64,000 bases of DNA from Hyphomicrobium sp. CS1GBMeth3 (GCF_900117455.1 NZ_FPHO01000003.1:310001-374000), one strand, 5' to 3'; positions 9,101 through 16,223 are shown, numbered from the stretch's first letter. Notes: generated from the letters alone by a model not told the origin. Made by a program: numbers and translations.

Positions 9101-9317
9101 GGTCGTCGCCATCATGGCCGGCCTGCTGCCGATCCTCTGGAGTCACGGAACCGGCTCGGAAGTGATGCAGCGCATCGCCGTGCCGATGGTCGGCGGCATG
9201 GTGTCGTCCGCCGTCCTGACCCTGCTGGTCATCCCGGCCGTCTATGCGTTGGTTCAGGAACGCTTGCTCAAGACCGGTCACCGCAATGATGCTCAAGTCG
9301 AGGTCGTGGATGCGTGA
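6165..9317 (+). CDS. cusA: CusA-type copper/silver RND efflux pump
   Basis: This 1050-residue protein is full length for the heavy-metal RND family. It has the N-terminal transmembrane helix, IPDLSDTQVIVYTEYSGQAP and two six-helix clusters. The E. coli CusA methionine triad (M573, M623, M672) is conserved here as M562 (LLYMPTTLPG), M612 (PTEMFET) and M661 (RIDMLATGI), with a constant offset of 11 residues. This points to Cu(I)/Ag(I) rather than Zn/Co/Cd transport. It pumps metal from the periplasm or cytoplasm across the envelope using the proton gradient. Translation is coupled to cusB by a four-base overlap. About 480 bp without a clear gene follow. Confidence 0.96.
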   Translation: MIARIIRWSAQNLLLVSVVSIFAVIAGVYAVRHVPLDAIPDLSDTQVIVYTEYSGQAPQVIEDQVTYPLSTAMLSVPKSKVVRGFSYFGVSFVYVIFEDGTDIYWARSRVLEYLSAAARSLPSGVTPTLGPDATGVGWVYQYVVMAAKRTLAELRSTQDWQVRFAVAKAEGVAEVASVGGFVRQYTIIIDPRRLKAFDIPLMAVRDAVKKSNTDVGGRVVELAETEFMVRGRGYLRGIADLERIVLKSERGAPVLLRDVARVELAPDERRGVTELDGEGEVVSGIVVQRYGQNALSVIDSVKARLTEIEDSLPDGTEILPVYDRSDLINRAIVTLKTTLIEESLIVALVCVVFLLHVRSALVAIITLPLGVLIAYACMYALGLSSNIMSLGGIAIAIGAMVDAAIVMIENAHKHLERASPEKPRSEIIIEAASEVGPALFFSLLIITVSFLPIFALEAQEGRLFHPLAFTKTFAMAAAALLSVTVVPALMMVFVRGKIVPERRNPVNRALIWLYRPLIKIVLRAKGMTISAALIVLAVSVWPATRLGSEFMPNLNEGTLLYMPTTLPGLSITKASELLQTQNKIIKSFPEVESVWGKAGRAATATDPAPTEMFETVINLKPEDQWRDGMTLDALVTEMDRALQFPGVSNAWTMPVKARIDMLATGIRTPVGVKVLGRDLNVIDGLAREIEAAIKTVPGTSSAFAERIIGGYYLEIEPDREKLARYGLMVGDVQDVIASALGAETITTTVEGRERYGVSLRYPRDMRSDPDTIAREVLVPLANGASIPIGQIASITRTQGPASIRTENAQLAAYIFVDARDRDLGSYVAEARTVVADKVKFPAGYYAVWSGQFEYYERAEQRLIIVVPVTLLVIFLLLYLNFQSLTETLIVMLSLPFALVGGLWLMWWLGFNLSVAVAVGFIALAGVAAETGVVMLIYLQHAMDEHRRTAGKEGREMTRGEVHAAIMEGAVERVRPKMMTVVAIMAGLLPILWSHGTGSEVMQRIAVPMVGGMVSSAVLTLLVIPAVYALVQERLLKTGHRNDAQVEVVDA

Positions 9318-9717
9318 CGCCACATGCTGCCTGATGAGCCGTCGCTCACGTCAGCGCATTAGCGCTATCCCGATCGCCTACATAGGGCTATGAGCTGATG
9401 GTATTGCTAATCTGCACTTAGATCGTCGCCCGACGCAATGCCATTGGTGGCTTTGCCTAGCTCTCAAGAACTCCGCAAAAACCCATCCAACATGTTGCTT
9501 TGCAGCTTTGTCACCGGCAATGGTCCGCGAATGGAAGGCGGCTGCCCCATCCGCGGACATCGCCATGAGGGCGGTCAGATCCTGTGCCCTCGACAGCAAG
9601 CGCTTATTCCCTAGTTCGGATCGAACAGCCAAAACATTACGGCCAATTGCGACTGCTCCGCGACAGAAGGTTGGCCAGGGTCTCGAACACGAGGCCGTAA
9701 AAATCTGGAACGGGCCT
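9318..9717. other. Intergenic stretch between cusA and bufferin promoter
   Basis: I see no family resemblance in any frame here. Frames of 80-85 codons exist on both strands, but they lack ribosome binding sites. No strong terminator for cusA was found. Confidence 0.35.
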
Positions 9718-9743
9718 GTAACGAACTGCCCAACGCGTCCGAA
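9718..9743 (+). promoter_or_regulatory. Candidate SigF-type ECF sigma promoter of the bufferin operon
   Basis: GTAACG (9718-9723), then exactly 16 bp, then CGAA (9740-9743), 51 bp before the bufA start. This matches the GTAACC-N16-CGAA type known for the heavy-metal-responsive ECF sigma factor SigF of Caulobacter, which drives bufferin-type operons, with one mismatch in the last base of the -35 element. No sigma or anti-sigma gene is in the window. Confidence 0.6.
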
Positions 9744-9794
9744 TTAGGTCTTCGAGAGCCTCATCACGCTCTCGATCAAGTTTAGGAGAACCGC

Positions 9795-10088
9795 ATGAAC
9801 ATCAAATCTGTCAACCTCGCCATGGCCATAGCCATGGCCTCCTCTCTCGTGGCTGCCGCACACCCGGCCAAGGCCGAAGAGGCCGGCAAGGAAAAGTGCT
9901 TCGGCATTGCGCTGGCCGGCAAGAACGACTGCGCCGCCACCGGCAATAACTCTTGCGCTGGTACCTCGAAGCGCGACTACGACAAGGGCGCCTGGAAATA
10001 CGTTCCGGCCGGCACGTGCGTCAGCACCGAGGTGACGCTCAAGGACGGCACAAAGCGCATGGGCTCACTCGAGCCGATAAAGGGCTGA
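9795..10088 (+). CDS. bufA: BufA1-family bufferin precursor (DUF2282)
   Basis: This 97-residue precursor has a signal peptide (cleavage near AKA, residue 27) and four cysteines at 35 (EKCFG), 46 (KNDCAATG), 54 (NSCAG) and 75 (PAGTC). This is the pattern of DUF2282 bufferins, ribosomally made copper-binding peptides. In the Caulobacter prototypes the MNIO enzyme modifies core cysteines to thiooxazole-type heterocycles and the product is exported to the periplasm, where it sequesters copper. AGGAGA sits six bases before the ATG. It is the first gene of a tight operon with bufB, bufC and a DoxX gene; the DUF2282-DUF692-DUF2063-DoxX set is also known as the gold-induced gig genes. The identity of the modified residues is inferred from the family. 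Confidence 0.92.
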   Translation: MNIKSVNLAMAIAMASSLVAAAHPAKAEEAGKEKCFGIALAGKNDCAATGNNSCAGTSKRDYDKGAWKYVPAGTCVSTEVTLKDGTKRMGSLEPIKG

Positions 10089-10107
10089 TCCAGGCGCGGA
10101 GTCCGAT

Positions 10108-10992
10108 ATGAGTGTGGCCCTCTCAACAGTCTCACCGGCGGTAAGGACGATTCCGGCTTGTGCCGGCGTTGGCCTGAAGCCCGAGCACTACCATGAAATT
10201 CTGGAGCATCGGCCGGATATCGGCTGGTTTGAGGTGCATCCGGAAAACTACATGGGCGCGGGAGGGCCGCCTCATCATTACTTGTCGCGCGTACGCGAGC
10301 GATATCCCCTCTCGTTGCACGGCGTGGGGCTTTCCATCGGTGCGGCGTCTCCGCTCGACCGGGAGCATCTTTCGCGTTTGAAGGCGTTGATCGACCGGTA
10401 TGAGCCTGGGCTTTTTTCCGAGCACTTAGCTTGGTCGACACACGACACCTTCTACATGAACGATCTATTGCCACTTCCCTACACCGAGCAGACGCTTGCG
10501 CTGGTCGCTACACACGTCGACAAGACGCAGACCTTTCTCGGACGGAGAATCTTGATCGAAAATCCATCAACGTATGTCAGGTTCGCCGATCCCCACATGA
10601 CCGAAATCGAGTTTCTCTCGGAACTTGTGCGCCGTACCGGCTGCGGACTTCTGCTCGACGTCAACAACGTCTACGTGTCCGCCACAAACAACGGCTACGA
10701 TCCCGTGGCCTACATAGAGGCATTTCCCGTCGAGCAGGTCGGCGAGATCCATCTTGCCGGTCACGCAGAGATCGAGGATGGAGATGGCGGGCGTTTGCTG
10801 GTTGATGCGCATGACCGAGCCGTGGTCGATCCCGTCTGGGCACTCTATGCACGCGCGATCGCCCGCGCTGGCGCTGTGCCCACACTGATCGAATGGGACA
10901 ATGACATTCCTACCTGGAGCAGGCTGTTCGCCGAGGCAAAACGCGCAGACGCGGTGATCGAACGGAGACGCAGCAATGCCTTGCGCCCCTGA
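10108..10992 (+). CDS. bufB: Bufferin-modifying MNIO enzyme (DUF692)
   Basis: This 294-residue TIM-barrel protein belongs to the multinuclear non-heme iron-dependent oxidases. Likely iron ligands are in the usual order: H71 (SLHGVGLS), E105/H106 (SEHLAW), E151 (LIENPS), D184 (LLDVNN), H215 (IHLAGH), D233 and H235 (VDAHD), and E262 (LIEWD). MNIOs use an iron cluster and O2 to oxidise cysteines in precursor peptides. Here the substrate should be BufA, encoded 19 bases upstream. It works in the cytoplasm before export. The last 17 bases overlap the next gene, which suggests translational coupling. All key motifs are present, so I expect an active enzyme. Confidence 0.94.
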   Translation: MSVALSTVSPAVRTIPACAGVGLKPEHYHEILEHRPDIGWFEVHPENYMGAGGPPHHYLSRVRERYPLSLHGVGLSIGAASPLDREHLSRLKALIDRYEPGLFSEHLAWSTHDTFYMNDLLPLPYTEQTLALVATHVDKTQTFLGRRILIENPSTYVRFADPHMTEIEFLSELVRRTGCGLLLDVNNVYVSATNNGYDPVAYIEAFPVEQVGEIHLAGHAEIEDGDGGRLLVDAHDRAVVDPVWALYARAIARAGAVPTLIEWDNDIPTWSRLFAEAKRADAVIERRRSNALRP

Positions 10993-11830
10993 ACCTTCCC
11001 CGGAACTCGGACCACGCGTCATTGCTGACCTGCAGGCAACCTTCGCGGCTGCGCTCCTCGACGCAGACAGGAATGTGCCTGCGGAAATTGTTGCGCAGAG
11101 CGAGCCTTGTCGCCTCAAGAGATTCAGCGTCTATCGTAACAACGTCTACGCCAGCCTTGTCGAGGTGTTACGTGCGCGATTCCCGGCGATCGCGCGGCTT
11201 GTCGGCGAGGAGTTTTTCCGGGCTATGGCGCGTGTGTTCGCAGGGCGACATCCGCCGCGATCCCGCATTTTGCTGGAATACGGTGAAGCCCTACCCGAAT
11301 TTCTCGAGACCTTTGAGCCGGTACAGGACTACCCATATCTCGCCGACGTCGCCCGCCTTGAATGGCTTCGCAACGTTGCCTACCACGCTGCCGATGCACC
11401 TTCGGCCTCCCTGCACGAGCTTTCCGCAATAGAGCCCGCCAGGCTACCCGAGGCGAGATTGGTCCTACACCCTTCGGCGTTTGTGGTCGCGTCGCCATAC
11501 CCGGTCGTGTCCATCTGGGCTGCAAACACGAATGATGCCGAGCCGCGACCTTTCGAATCCGGTCTCCCAGGCGAGGCCGCGCTTGTGGTTCGCAAGGAGC
11601 TTGAGGTGCTGGTGCTACCGCTGCATGCGGGAGCGTTTGCGTTCACTCAGGAACTTCTTAAGGGCCTTTTTTTCGGCGAAGCTGTCGAGGCGGCTCTCTG
11701 CCGCGATCCCCGTTTCGATCTGTCGAGAACACTGGCGCAACTGTTCAGCGCCGCCGCCGTATCCGGCATCGAAACCGACCCACATAAGAATCCTACAAAT
11801 AAGTTATATGAAGCGGAGCCAGCAGCATGA
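10976..11830 (+). CDS. bufC: Bufferin maturation partner (DUF2063)
   Basis: The 284-residue protein has the N-terminal DUF2063 DNA-binding-like helical domain (LQATFAAALLD ... RFSVYRNNVYASLVEVL) and a C-terminal part thought to recognise the precursor peptide. In bufferin and other MNIO systems this partner binds the precursor and delivers it to BufB. The ATG lies 17 bases inside bufB, and the stop overlaps the DoxX start by four bases. All landmark phrases are intact. It is also called GigB in gold- and copper-responsive operons. Its role here rests on family knowledge and the operon context. Confidence 0.9.
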   Translation: MPCAPEPSPELGPRVIADLQATFAAALLDADRNVPAEIVAQSEPCRLKRFSVYRNNVYASLVEVLRARFPAIARLVGEEFFRAMARVFAGRHPPRSRILLEYGEALPEFLETFEPVQDYPYLADVARLEWLRNVAYHAADAPSASLHELSAIEPARLPEARLVLHPSAFVVASPYPVVSIWAANTNDAEPRPFESGLPGEAALVVRKELEVLVLPLHAGAFAFTQELLKGLFFGEAVEAALCRDPRFDLSRTLAQLFSAAAVSGIETDPHKNPTNKLYEAEPAA

Positions 11831-12288
11831 CGAGGTTCTTTTCAGCGCTCATCGGTGCGATGGAGCGCATCCCCCATGATCTTTTGGCGCTCCTCGCGCG
11901 CTTTTCAGTCGGAACGGTTTTCTTTCGCAGCGGCTTGCTGAAGGTCGAGGGCTGGACGGATGGAACAACGATCGCCTTGTTTAAGGACGAGTACAAGCTG
12001 CCGGTCATTCCACCGGAAATCGCAGCCTACATGGCAACCGCCGCCGAGCTTGCATTGCCACCCCTGCTGTTCCTCGGCATCTTCACGCGTTTCGCTGGGC
12101 TCGCGCTCCTGCTCATGACGCTCGTCATCCAGATCTTTGTCTATCCGAACGCCTTCGACACCCACGGTGTCTGGGCTGTCTCGTTACTCTACCTCATGAA
12201 GTACGGAGCCGGGATCGCCTCGATAGACCACTGGCTGGAATCCCGGTTGCGAGACACCGCCGTCGGGGGAGCGCCAGCCTCGAAGTAG
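11827..12288 (+). CDS. DoxX-family membrane protein of bufferin operon
   Basis: A 153-residue integral membrane protein with about four helices and the DoxX phrases LLALLARFSVGTVFFRSGLLK and a central FLGIFTRFAGLALLLM. DoxX proteins close many DUF2282-DUF692-DUF2063 operons; their exact role is unsettled, with suggestions including membrane redox coupling. It starts inside bufC (ATGA overlap). The gene ends just before a broken integrase, so the operon sits at the right border of the metal island. Confidence 0.88.
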   Translation: MTRFFSALIGAMERIPHDLLALLARFSVGTVFFRSGLLKVEGWTDGTTIALFKDEYKLPVIPPEIAAYMATAAELALPPLLFLGIFTRFAGLALLLMTLVIQIFVYPNAFDTHGVWAVSLLYLMKYGAGIASIDHWLESRLRDTAVGGAPASK

Positions 12289-12306
12289 AACGCATATTGC
12301 TCCCAC

Positions 12307-12750
12307 GGCTGGCGCAACGATAATCCGACGCTGCGCATCAAGAAGTACGCGGAAGGCGAATTCCATACCTGGTCCGACGACGAGATCGCCCGTTATGAGG
12401 AGCGGTGGCCCGCCAGATCGCGCGAGCGCTTAGCGTTCGCCCTGTTCATCCATACCGGCCAACGCGCCTCCGACGTCGCTCGCATGTCATGGGTGGACGT
12501 CGAGAGCGAAAGCATCTGGGTCGTCCAGAAAAAGACCAAGGCCAGGACGCGCGCTGCGGAGCAAAAGAAGCTCGCACGCGCTGCGATCGACAGGCTTACC
12601 GAGAGCCCAGCGCGCAGCAAATTCCCAAACCTTCAGTCGAGGTTTGGGGAAAATCCGGATTTACCCAATGAAATCAACGCGAATTGCGGCATTTGGCGCC
12701 CCGTAGGGGACTCGAACCCCTGTTACCAACGTGAGAGGCTGGTGTCCTAG
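12307..12750 (+). pseudogene. Tyrosine integrase remnant with deleted catalytic core
   Basis: The frame from 12307 reads GWRNDNPTLRIKKY, then HTWSDDEIARYEERWP and IHTGQRASDVARMSW. This is the middle of a phage/island-type tyrosine recombinase, including the first catalytic arginine (TGQR). After VVQKKTKA it jumps to EQKKLARAAIDRL, which resembles the C-terminal tail of Rhizobiales integrases. The stretch with the His, second Arg and Tyr residues is absent, and there is no N-terminal DNA-binding domain or start. The frame then runs into the tRNA gene and stops at 12750. It is a dead integrase next to its likely target, tRNA-Glu. Confidence 0.75.
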
Positions 12751-12769
12751 GCCACTAGACGAACGGGGC
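12694..12769 (-). tRNA. tRNA-Glu (anticodon CTC)
   Basis: The 76-nt gene folds fully. The acceptor stem is GCCCCGT paired with ACGGGGC, the discriminator is G and the CCA is encoded. The T arm is AGGGG-TTCGAGT-CCCCT. The anticodon stem is CCAGC/GTTGG around the loop CTCTCAC, giving anticodon CTC for glutamate. Its 3' end faces the broken integrase and the metal island, the usual arrangement for an element inserted at a tRNA 3' end. Confidence 0.97.
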
Positions 12770-12865
12770 TCTCTCTGAAGGACGCCACCTATAGGAGAGG
12801 CCGCGCCACCGATCAAGTCCGTTCTTTCTTGGACGAACAGGGAAGCCTGCGGCGAAACGGTCGCG

Positions 12866-13249
12866 TCAGGGTTGCGCCGTCTCGGGCACAATCTCGAGCT
12901 TGCGCACGATGGCGCCGCTGGCGAGATCGATCACCGCGATTCCTGCGCCAGCCGGCCCCTCATAATGAACGGCGAGGCGGTCACCACTCGCCGAAACCGA
13001 CTTCACGACGGCCCCCGCCGGCAGCGCGATACGGTCCGCGGCCACCGCCTCGACTGCAGATGCCGTATCTGACGCCGCCCGTTGCACCGGACCGGTCGTC
13101 GAGAGATAGATGATGCGAAGCACGACAGCGACGATTCCGGCCACGATGAGCAGCCCGAGAAACACCACGATGAACACCAGCACGCGCTCCTTGAGCTTGC
13201 GGGCCGCGCCCTCCGGGCTCTCGCGCGCGGAATCGTGGGGCGATGTCAT
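12866..13249 (-). CDS. Single-pass membrane protein, unknown
   Basis: The 127-residue product has a short charged cytoplasmic N-terminus (residues 1-22), one strong membrane helix (VLVFIVVFLGLLIVAGIVAV, about 23-45) and a periplasmic beta-rich domain (ALPAGAVVKSVSASGDRLAV, then GIAVIDLASGAIVRKLEIVP). It resembles small uncharacterised alphaproteobacterial proteins found beside rluD. It is divergent from rluD with about 140 bp between the starts, and sits downstream-facing toward tRNA-Glu. I cannot assign a function. The N-terminal charge pattern predicts the C-terminal domain outside. Confidence 0.75.
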   Translation of the reverse strand: MTSPHDSARESPEGAARKLKERVLVFIVVFLGLLIVAGIVAVVLRIIYLSTTGPVQRAASDTASAVEAVAADRIALPAGAVVKSVSASGDRLAVHYEGPAGAGIAVIDLASGAIVRKLEIVPETAQP

Positions 13250-13390
13250 GCAGGTCCTCTCTGCTGCGAAACGGCGCTTGGCTCAAGCGCACCTGGAGCC
13301 GGAGCCTGCTCTATCAGGTTTGCAGTCATTAAGACAGATGCGCGCAAGCCCGGAGCTGCGTGACGCCGACCATGCCTGGCAGAGCCTGCA

Positions 13391-14500
13391 ATGACGAACG
13401 ACGACGACAACGATCCGCTCGATATCGACGAGCAGCCGGACGAGCCGCTGACCGGGACGCACGAGCTGACGGTTTCCCCGCCGGACGCCGGCCAGCGTCT
13501 GGACCGCTTCCTCACCGCCAATCTCCGCGGCTTGAGCCGGGCGCGTATCCAAGTGCTGATCCGACAGGGCCAAGTGCAGGGCCCAGCCGGGCCGCTGGCG
13601 GACGCCGGCAGCAAGGTGACGGCCGATCAGCGCATCCGCATCACCATCCCGCCGCCGCAACCTGCCGAGCCGGCCGGCGAAGCCCTGCCGCTCACCGTCG
13701 TCTACGAGGACAAGCATCTCATCGTCATCGACAAGCCCGCAGGACTTGTCGTGCATCCCGCGGCCGGGCACGCGCAAGGAACGCTCGTGAACGCGCTGAT
13801 CGCCCACTGCGGCGACGAGCTGTCGGGCATCGGCGGCGTCAAACGTCCCGGCATCGTGCACCGTCTCGACAAGGACACCTCGGGCCTGCTCGTCGTCGCC
13901 AAGTCGGACGCCGCCCACCAGGGCCTCGCCGAGCAGTTCGCTTCCCACGGCGCCGACGGCCGGCTCGTGCGCACGTACGAGGCGCTCGTATGGGGCGTAC
14001 CGGCACGTCGCAGCGGCGCCATCGATGCCGATCTCGGCCGCAGCCAAACCAACCGTACTCGCATGGCTGTGGTACGCGGTGATCAAGGACGCCGCGCCGT
14101 CACGCACTTTGAAGTCGCGGAGACATTTTCAGGGCCGGACGGGAAGCCTCTGGCGTCACGGCTGAGGCTCGCGCTGGAGACAGGGCGCACGCATCAAATA
14201 CGCGTACACTTGGCGCATATCGGTCATCCGGTAATGGGCGATCCGATTTACGGCGCAGGTTTCAAATCCAGCGCCCGTCGCCTGCCGGAAAAAGCGGCAA
14301 AAGCCTTGGAAAATCTAGGCCGTCAGGCCCTTCACGCCGTGGAATTGGGCTTCGAGCACCCGATCACGGGCCGCGCGTTGCATTTCACAAGTCCGCGACC
14401 GCCGGACATGGAGGCGCTTTACGAGGCCCTGAATCCCGCCAATTCGGCCCCCCGCCGCGAGCGCAAATCCAAGGCAAACCCCAACGTTTCCAAACGGTAA
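13391..14500 (+). CDS. rluD: RluA/RluD-family 23S rRNA pseudouridine synthase
   Basis: The 369-residue enzyme has an S4 RNA-binding domain (about 33-85: QRLDRFLTANL, SRARIQVLIRQG) followed by the RluA catalytic domain. The catalytic aspartate is D160 in HRLDKDTSGLLVVAK. Further motifs are RTHQIRVHLAHIGHPVMGD. RluD makes pseudouridines in helix 69 of 23S rRNA; whether this member is RluD or a relative such as RluC cannot be decided by eye, but the S4 domain and its place before rpoH are typical of Rhizobiales rluD. The basic C-terminal tail (RRERKSKANPNVSKR) may aid rRNA binding. Confidence 0.92.
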   Translation: MTNDDDNDPLDIDEQPDEPLTGTHELTVSPPDAGQRLDRFLTANLRGLSRARIQVLIRQGQVQGPAGPLADAGSKVTADQRIRITIPPPQPAEPAGEALPLTVVYEDKHLIVIDKPAGLVVHPAAGHAQGTLVNALIAHCGDELSGIGGVKRPGIVHRLDKDTSGLLVVAKSDAAHQGLAEQFASHGADGRLVRTYEALVWGVPARRSGAIDADLGRSQTNRTRMAVVRGDQGRRAVTHFEVAETFSGPDGKPLASRLRLALETGRTHQIRVHLAHIGHPVMGDPIYGAGFKSSARRLPEKAAKALENLGRQALHAVELGFEHPITGRALHFTSPRPPDMEALYEALNPANSAPRRERKSKANPNVSKR

Positions 14501-14611
14501 TTAGCGGCAGCGACGGATTCGATCGTAAGATTACGTTAACGCGTTCGAGTATCGAAACCCGCCAGCGATCCAAGCGTTGGTGTACCACGTAATAGATAAC
14601 GCCGAAGCGGA

Positions 14612-14758
14612 CGATCTACCTGGGGCAAAACCCAGGGTGGATCGCCCAAAAGTAGCGCAAGCGTTGGTGCCATCCGGCACCGGCGCGGACACTCCGGAAG
14701 ACGGAACGCCGTCTGATGGATAGATGGGGAGCGTGAACTGGCGGGTCAACCCGTCCAG
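14612..14758 (+). promoter_or_regulatory. Structured rpoH 5' leader (three hairpins)
   Basis: Three inverted repeats precede rpoH (start 14773). The first is a long imperfect hairpin with arms at 14612-14624 and 14631-14644 around GCAAAA. The second is AGACGG-AACG-CCGTCT at 14699-14714. The third has arms CTGG.GGGT and ACCC..CCAG at 14738-14758, ending 14 bases before the ATG. None is followed by a T-tract, so they are not classical terminators. Leader folding could regulate rpoH translation. Confidence 0.4.
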
Positions 14759-14772
14759 AGCGTACAGAAAAT

Positions 14773-15666
14773 ATGGCAGCAGCGAAGACATCTCTTCCGA
14801 CCATCGCCGCCGGTTCTGGCGGTCTCGCGCGGTACCTTGAAGAAATTCGCCGGTTTCCCATGCTGGAGCCGAACCAGGAATACATGCTTGCGAAGGCATG
14901 GCGCGAGCACGGCGATACCGATTCCGCACAGCAGCTCATCACGTCGCACCTGCGGCTCGTAGCGCGCATTGCAATGGGCTACCGTGGCTACGGCCTGCCG
15001 ATCGGCGAGGTCATTTCCGAAGGCAACGTCGGCCTGATGCAGGCGGTGAAGCGCTTTGAGCCCGACCGCGGCTTCCGCCTCGCCACCTACGCCATGTGGT
15101 GGATCCGCGCCTCGATCCAGGAGTACATCCTGCGCTCGTGGAGCCTCGTGAAGATGGGCACCACCGCCGCCCAGAAGAAGCTGTTCTTCAACCTGCGCCG
15201 GGCTAAAAGCCAGCTGCAGGCACTGGAGGACGGCGACCTCAAGCCCGAGCACGTCAAGACGATCGCCAAGCGGTTCGGCGTGACCGAGGAGGACGTCATT
15301 TCGATGAACCGTCGCCTCGGCGGCGACGCATCGCTGAACGCCCCCGTACGCGCCGACTCTGAGTCGGGCGAATGGCAGGATTGGCTGGTGGACGACGCCC
15401 CCGACCAGGAGGAGCGGCTTGTCGAGTCCCAGGAAATGGGCCGCCGCAAGTCCTATCTGAGCGATGCGCTGGCGAGCCTGAACGATCGCGAGCGTCGGAT
15501 CTTCGAAGCCCGCCGGCTGGCGGACGATCCGATTACGCTTGAGGAACTCTCCGCCGAGTTCGGCGTCTCACGCGAGCGTATTCGCCAGATCGAAGTACGC
15601 GCCTTCGAGAAGGTGCAGAAGGCGGTGCAGAACGCCGCCCGTCTCGAGACCGGCGACGCAGCGTAG
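14773..15666 (+). CDS. rpoH: RNA polymerase sigma-32 factor RpoH
   Basis: This 297-residue sigma-70-family protein has region 1.2 (LARYLEEIRRFPMLEP), region 2 (ISEGNVGLMQAVKRFEP, LATYAMWWIRASIQEYIL), the RpoH box (QKKLFFNLRRAKS) and region 4 (LEELSAEFGVSRERIRQIE). The RpoH box distinguishes heat-shock sigma factors from other group-3 sigmas. It directs RNA polymerase to chaperone and protease genes. The leader of 272 bp has several hairpins. No strong Shine-Dalgarno is visible (CAGAAAAT before the ATG), which would fit translational control. Alphaproteobacteria often carry several rpoH copies; this may be one of them. Confidence 0.96.
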   Translation: MAAAKTSLPTIAAGSGGLARYLEEIRRFPMLEPNQEYMLAKAWREHGDTDSAQQLITSHLRLVARIAMGYRGYGLPIGEVISEGNVGLMQAVKRFEPDRGFRLATYAMWWIRASIQEYILRSWSLVKMGTTAAQKKLFFNLRRAKSQLQALEDGDLKPEHVKTIAKRFGVTEEDVISMNRRLGGDASLNAPVRADSESGEWQDWLVDDAPDQEERLVESQEMGRRKSYLSDALASLNDRERRIFEARRLADDPITLEELSAEFGVSRERIRQIEVRAFEKVQKAVQNAARLETGDAA

Positions 15667-15680
15667 GCTTCGGCCTAACA

Positions 15681-15950
15681 TCAATGGCAACGCAACCACT
15701 CGCGGGCGCTCTTCTGAGCGGCCGCGATTTCTTTTTTGGTCATCTCTCGCGAGATCTCGAGCCGGTAGGTCTTCGCGTCGTCGTTGCCGCGCAAAGCCGC
15801 CAGATTGAACCACTTGTGCGCCTCGACGAGGTCGATCTCGACATCGCGTCCCGCGCAGTACATGAGGCCGAGCTGGAAGAGCGCATCCGCCCCGCCTCCT
15901 TGCGCCGCGACGTCCACGACGTCCGCGGCAGAAAAATCAAATCGTGCCAT
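15681..15950 (-). CDS. Sel1-repeat (TPR-like) protein, small
   Basis: The product is 89 residues without a signal peptide. It has one Sel1-like unit (DALFQLGLMYCAGRDVEIDLVEAHKWFNLAAL) and a partial second (RGNDDAKTYRLEISREMTKKEIAAAQKSAREWL). Sel1 repeats are helix-turn-helix scaffolds for protein contacts. Small cytoplasmic Sel1 proteins of this length are common in Rhizobiales, and their function is unknown. It is convergent with rpoH, the stops being 15 bases apart. Confidence 0.82.
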   Translation of the reverse strand: MARFDFSAADVVDVAAQGGGADALFQLGLMYCAGRDVEIDLVEAHKWFNLAALRGNDDAKTYRLEISREMTKKEIAAAQKSAREWLRCH

Positions 15951-16223
15951 CCCTGTTCACCTCTGGGCCTTCCTTAGGTGGAACCTTGAGCCCCGCTCCT
16001 CAGCCAGAAAGGCCGGAAACACGGGGTCTCTGGAGGCAAACGATAGGGGCGGTCGTAATGAGAAGCAGTAAACGAGGGAACAGGTAGATCGCCAACGAGC
16101 CATTGCCCGGCGCCTCGTTTCGACCCAAACGGCCGACTTCCGCGCACGGGGAAATCCAAGCTTAAGGATTTTGGAAACCCCGCGCTAACCATAGGCAAAG
16201 GTTGCGGGCGCCGGGTCCGGCCA

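Noticed and set aside
9378..9747. Two 80-codon frames in the cusA-bufA gap
   Set aside because: They overlap each other on opposite strands, lack ribosome binding sites and resemble no family; one overlaps the candidate bufA promoter.
12484..12750. 88-codon ORF as an independent gene
   Set aside because: It is the tail of the broken integrase frame read into the tRNA-Glu gene; its ATG is an internal methionine codon (ARMSW).
15667..15678. TAGGC-TTCG-GCCTA hairpin after rpoH
   Set aside because: The stem is only five pairs, overlaps the gene ends and has no T-tract, so it is too weak to call a terminator.
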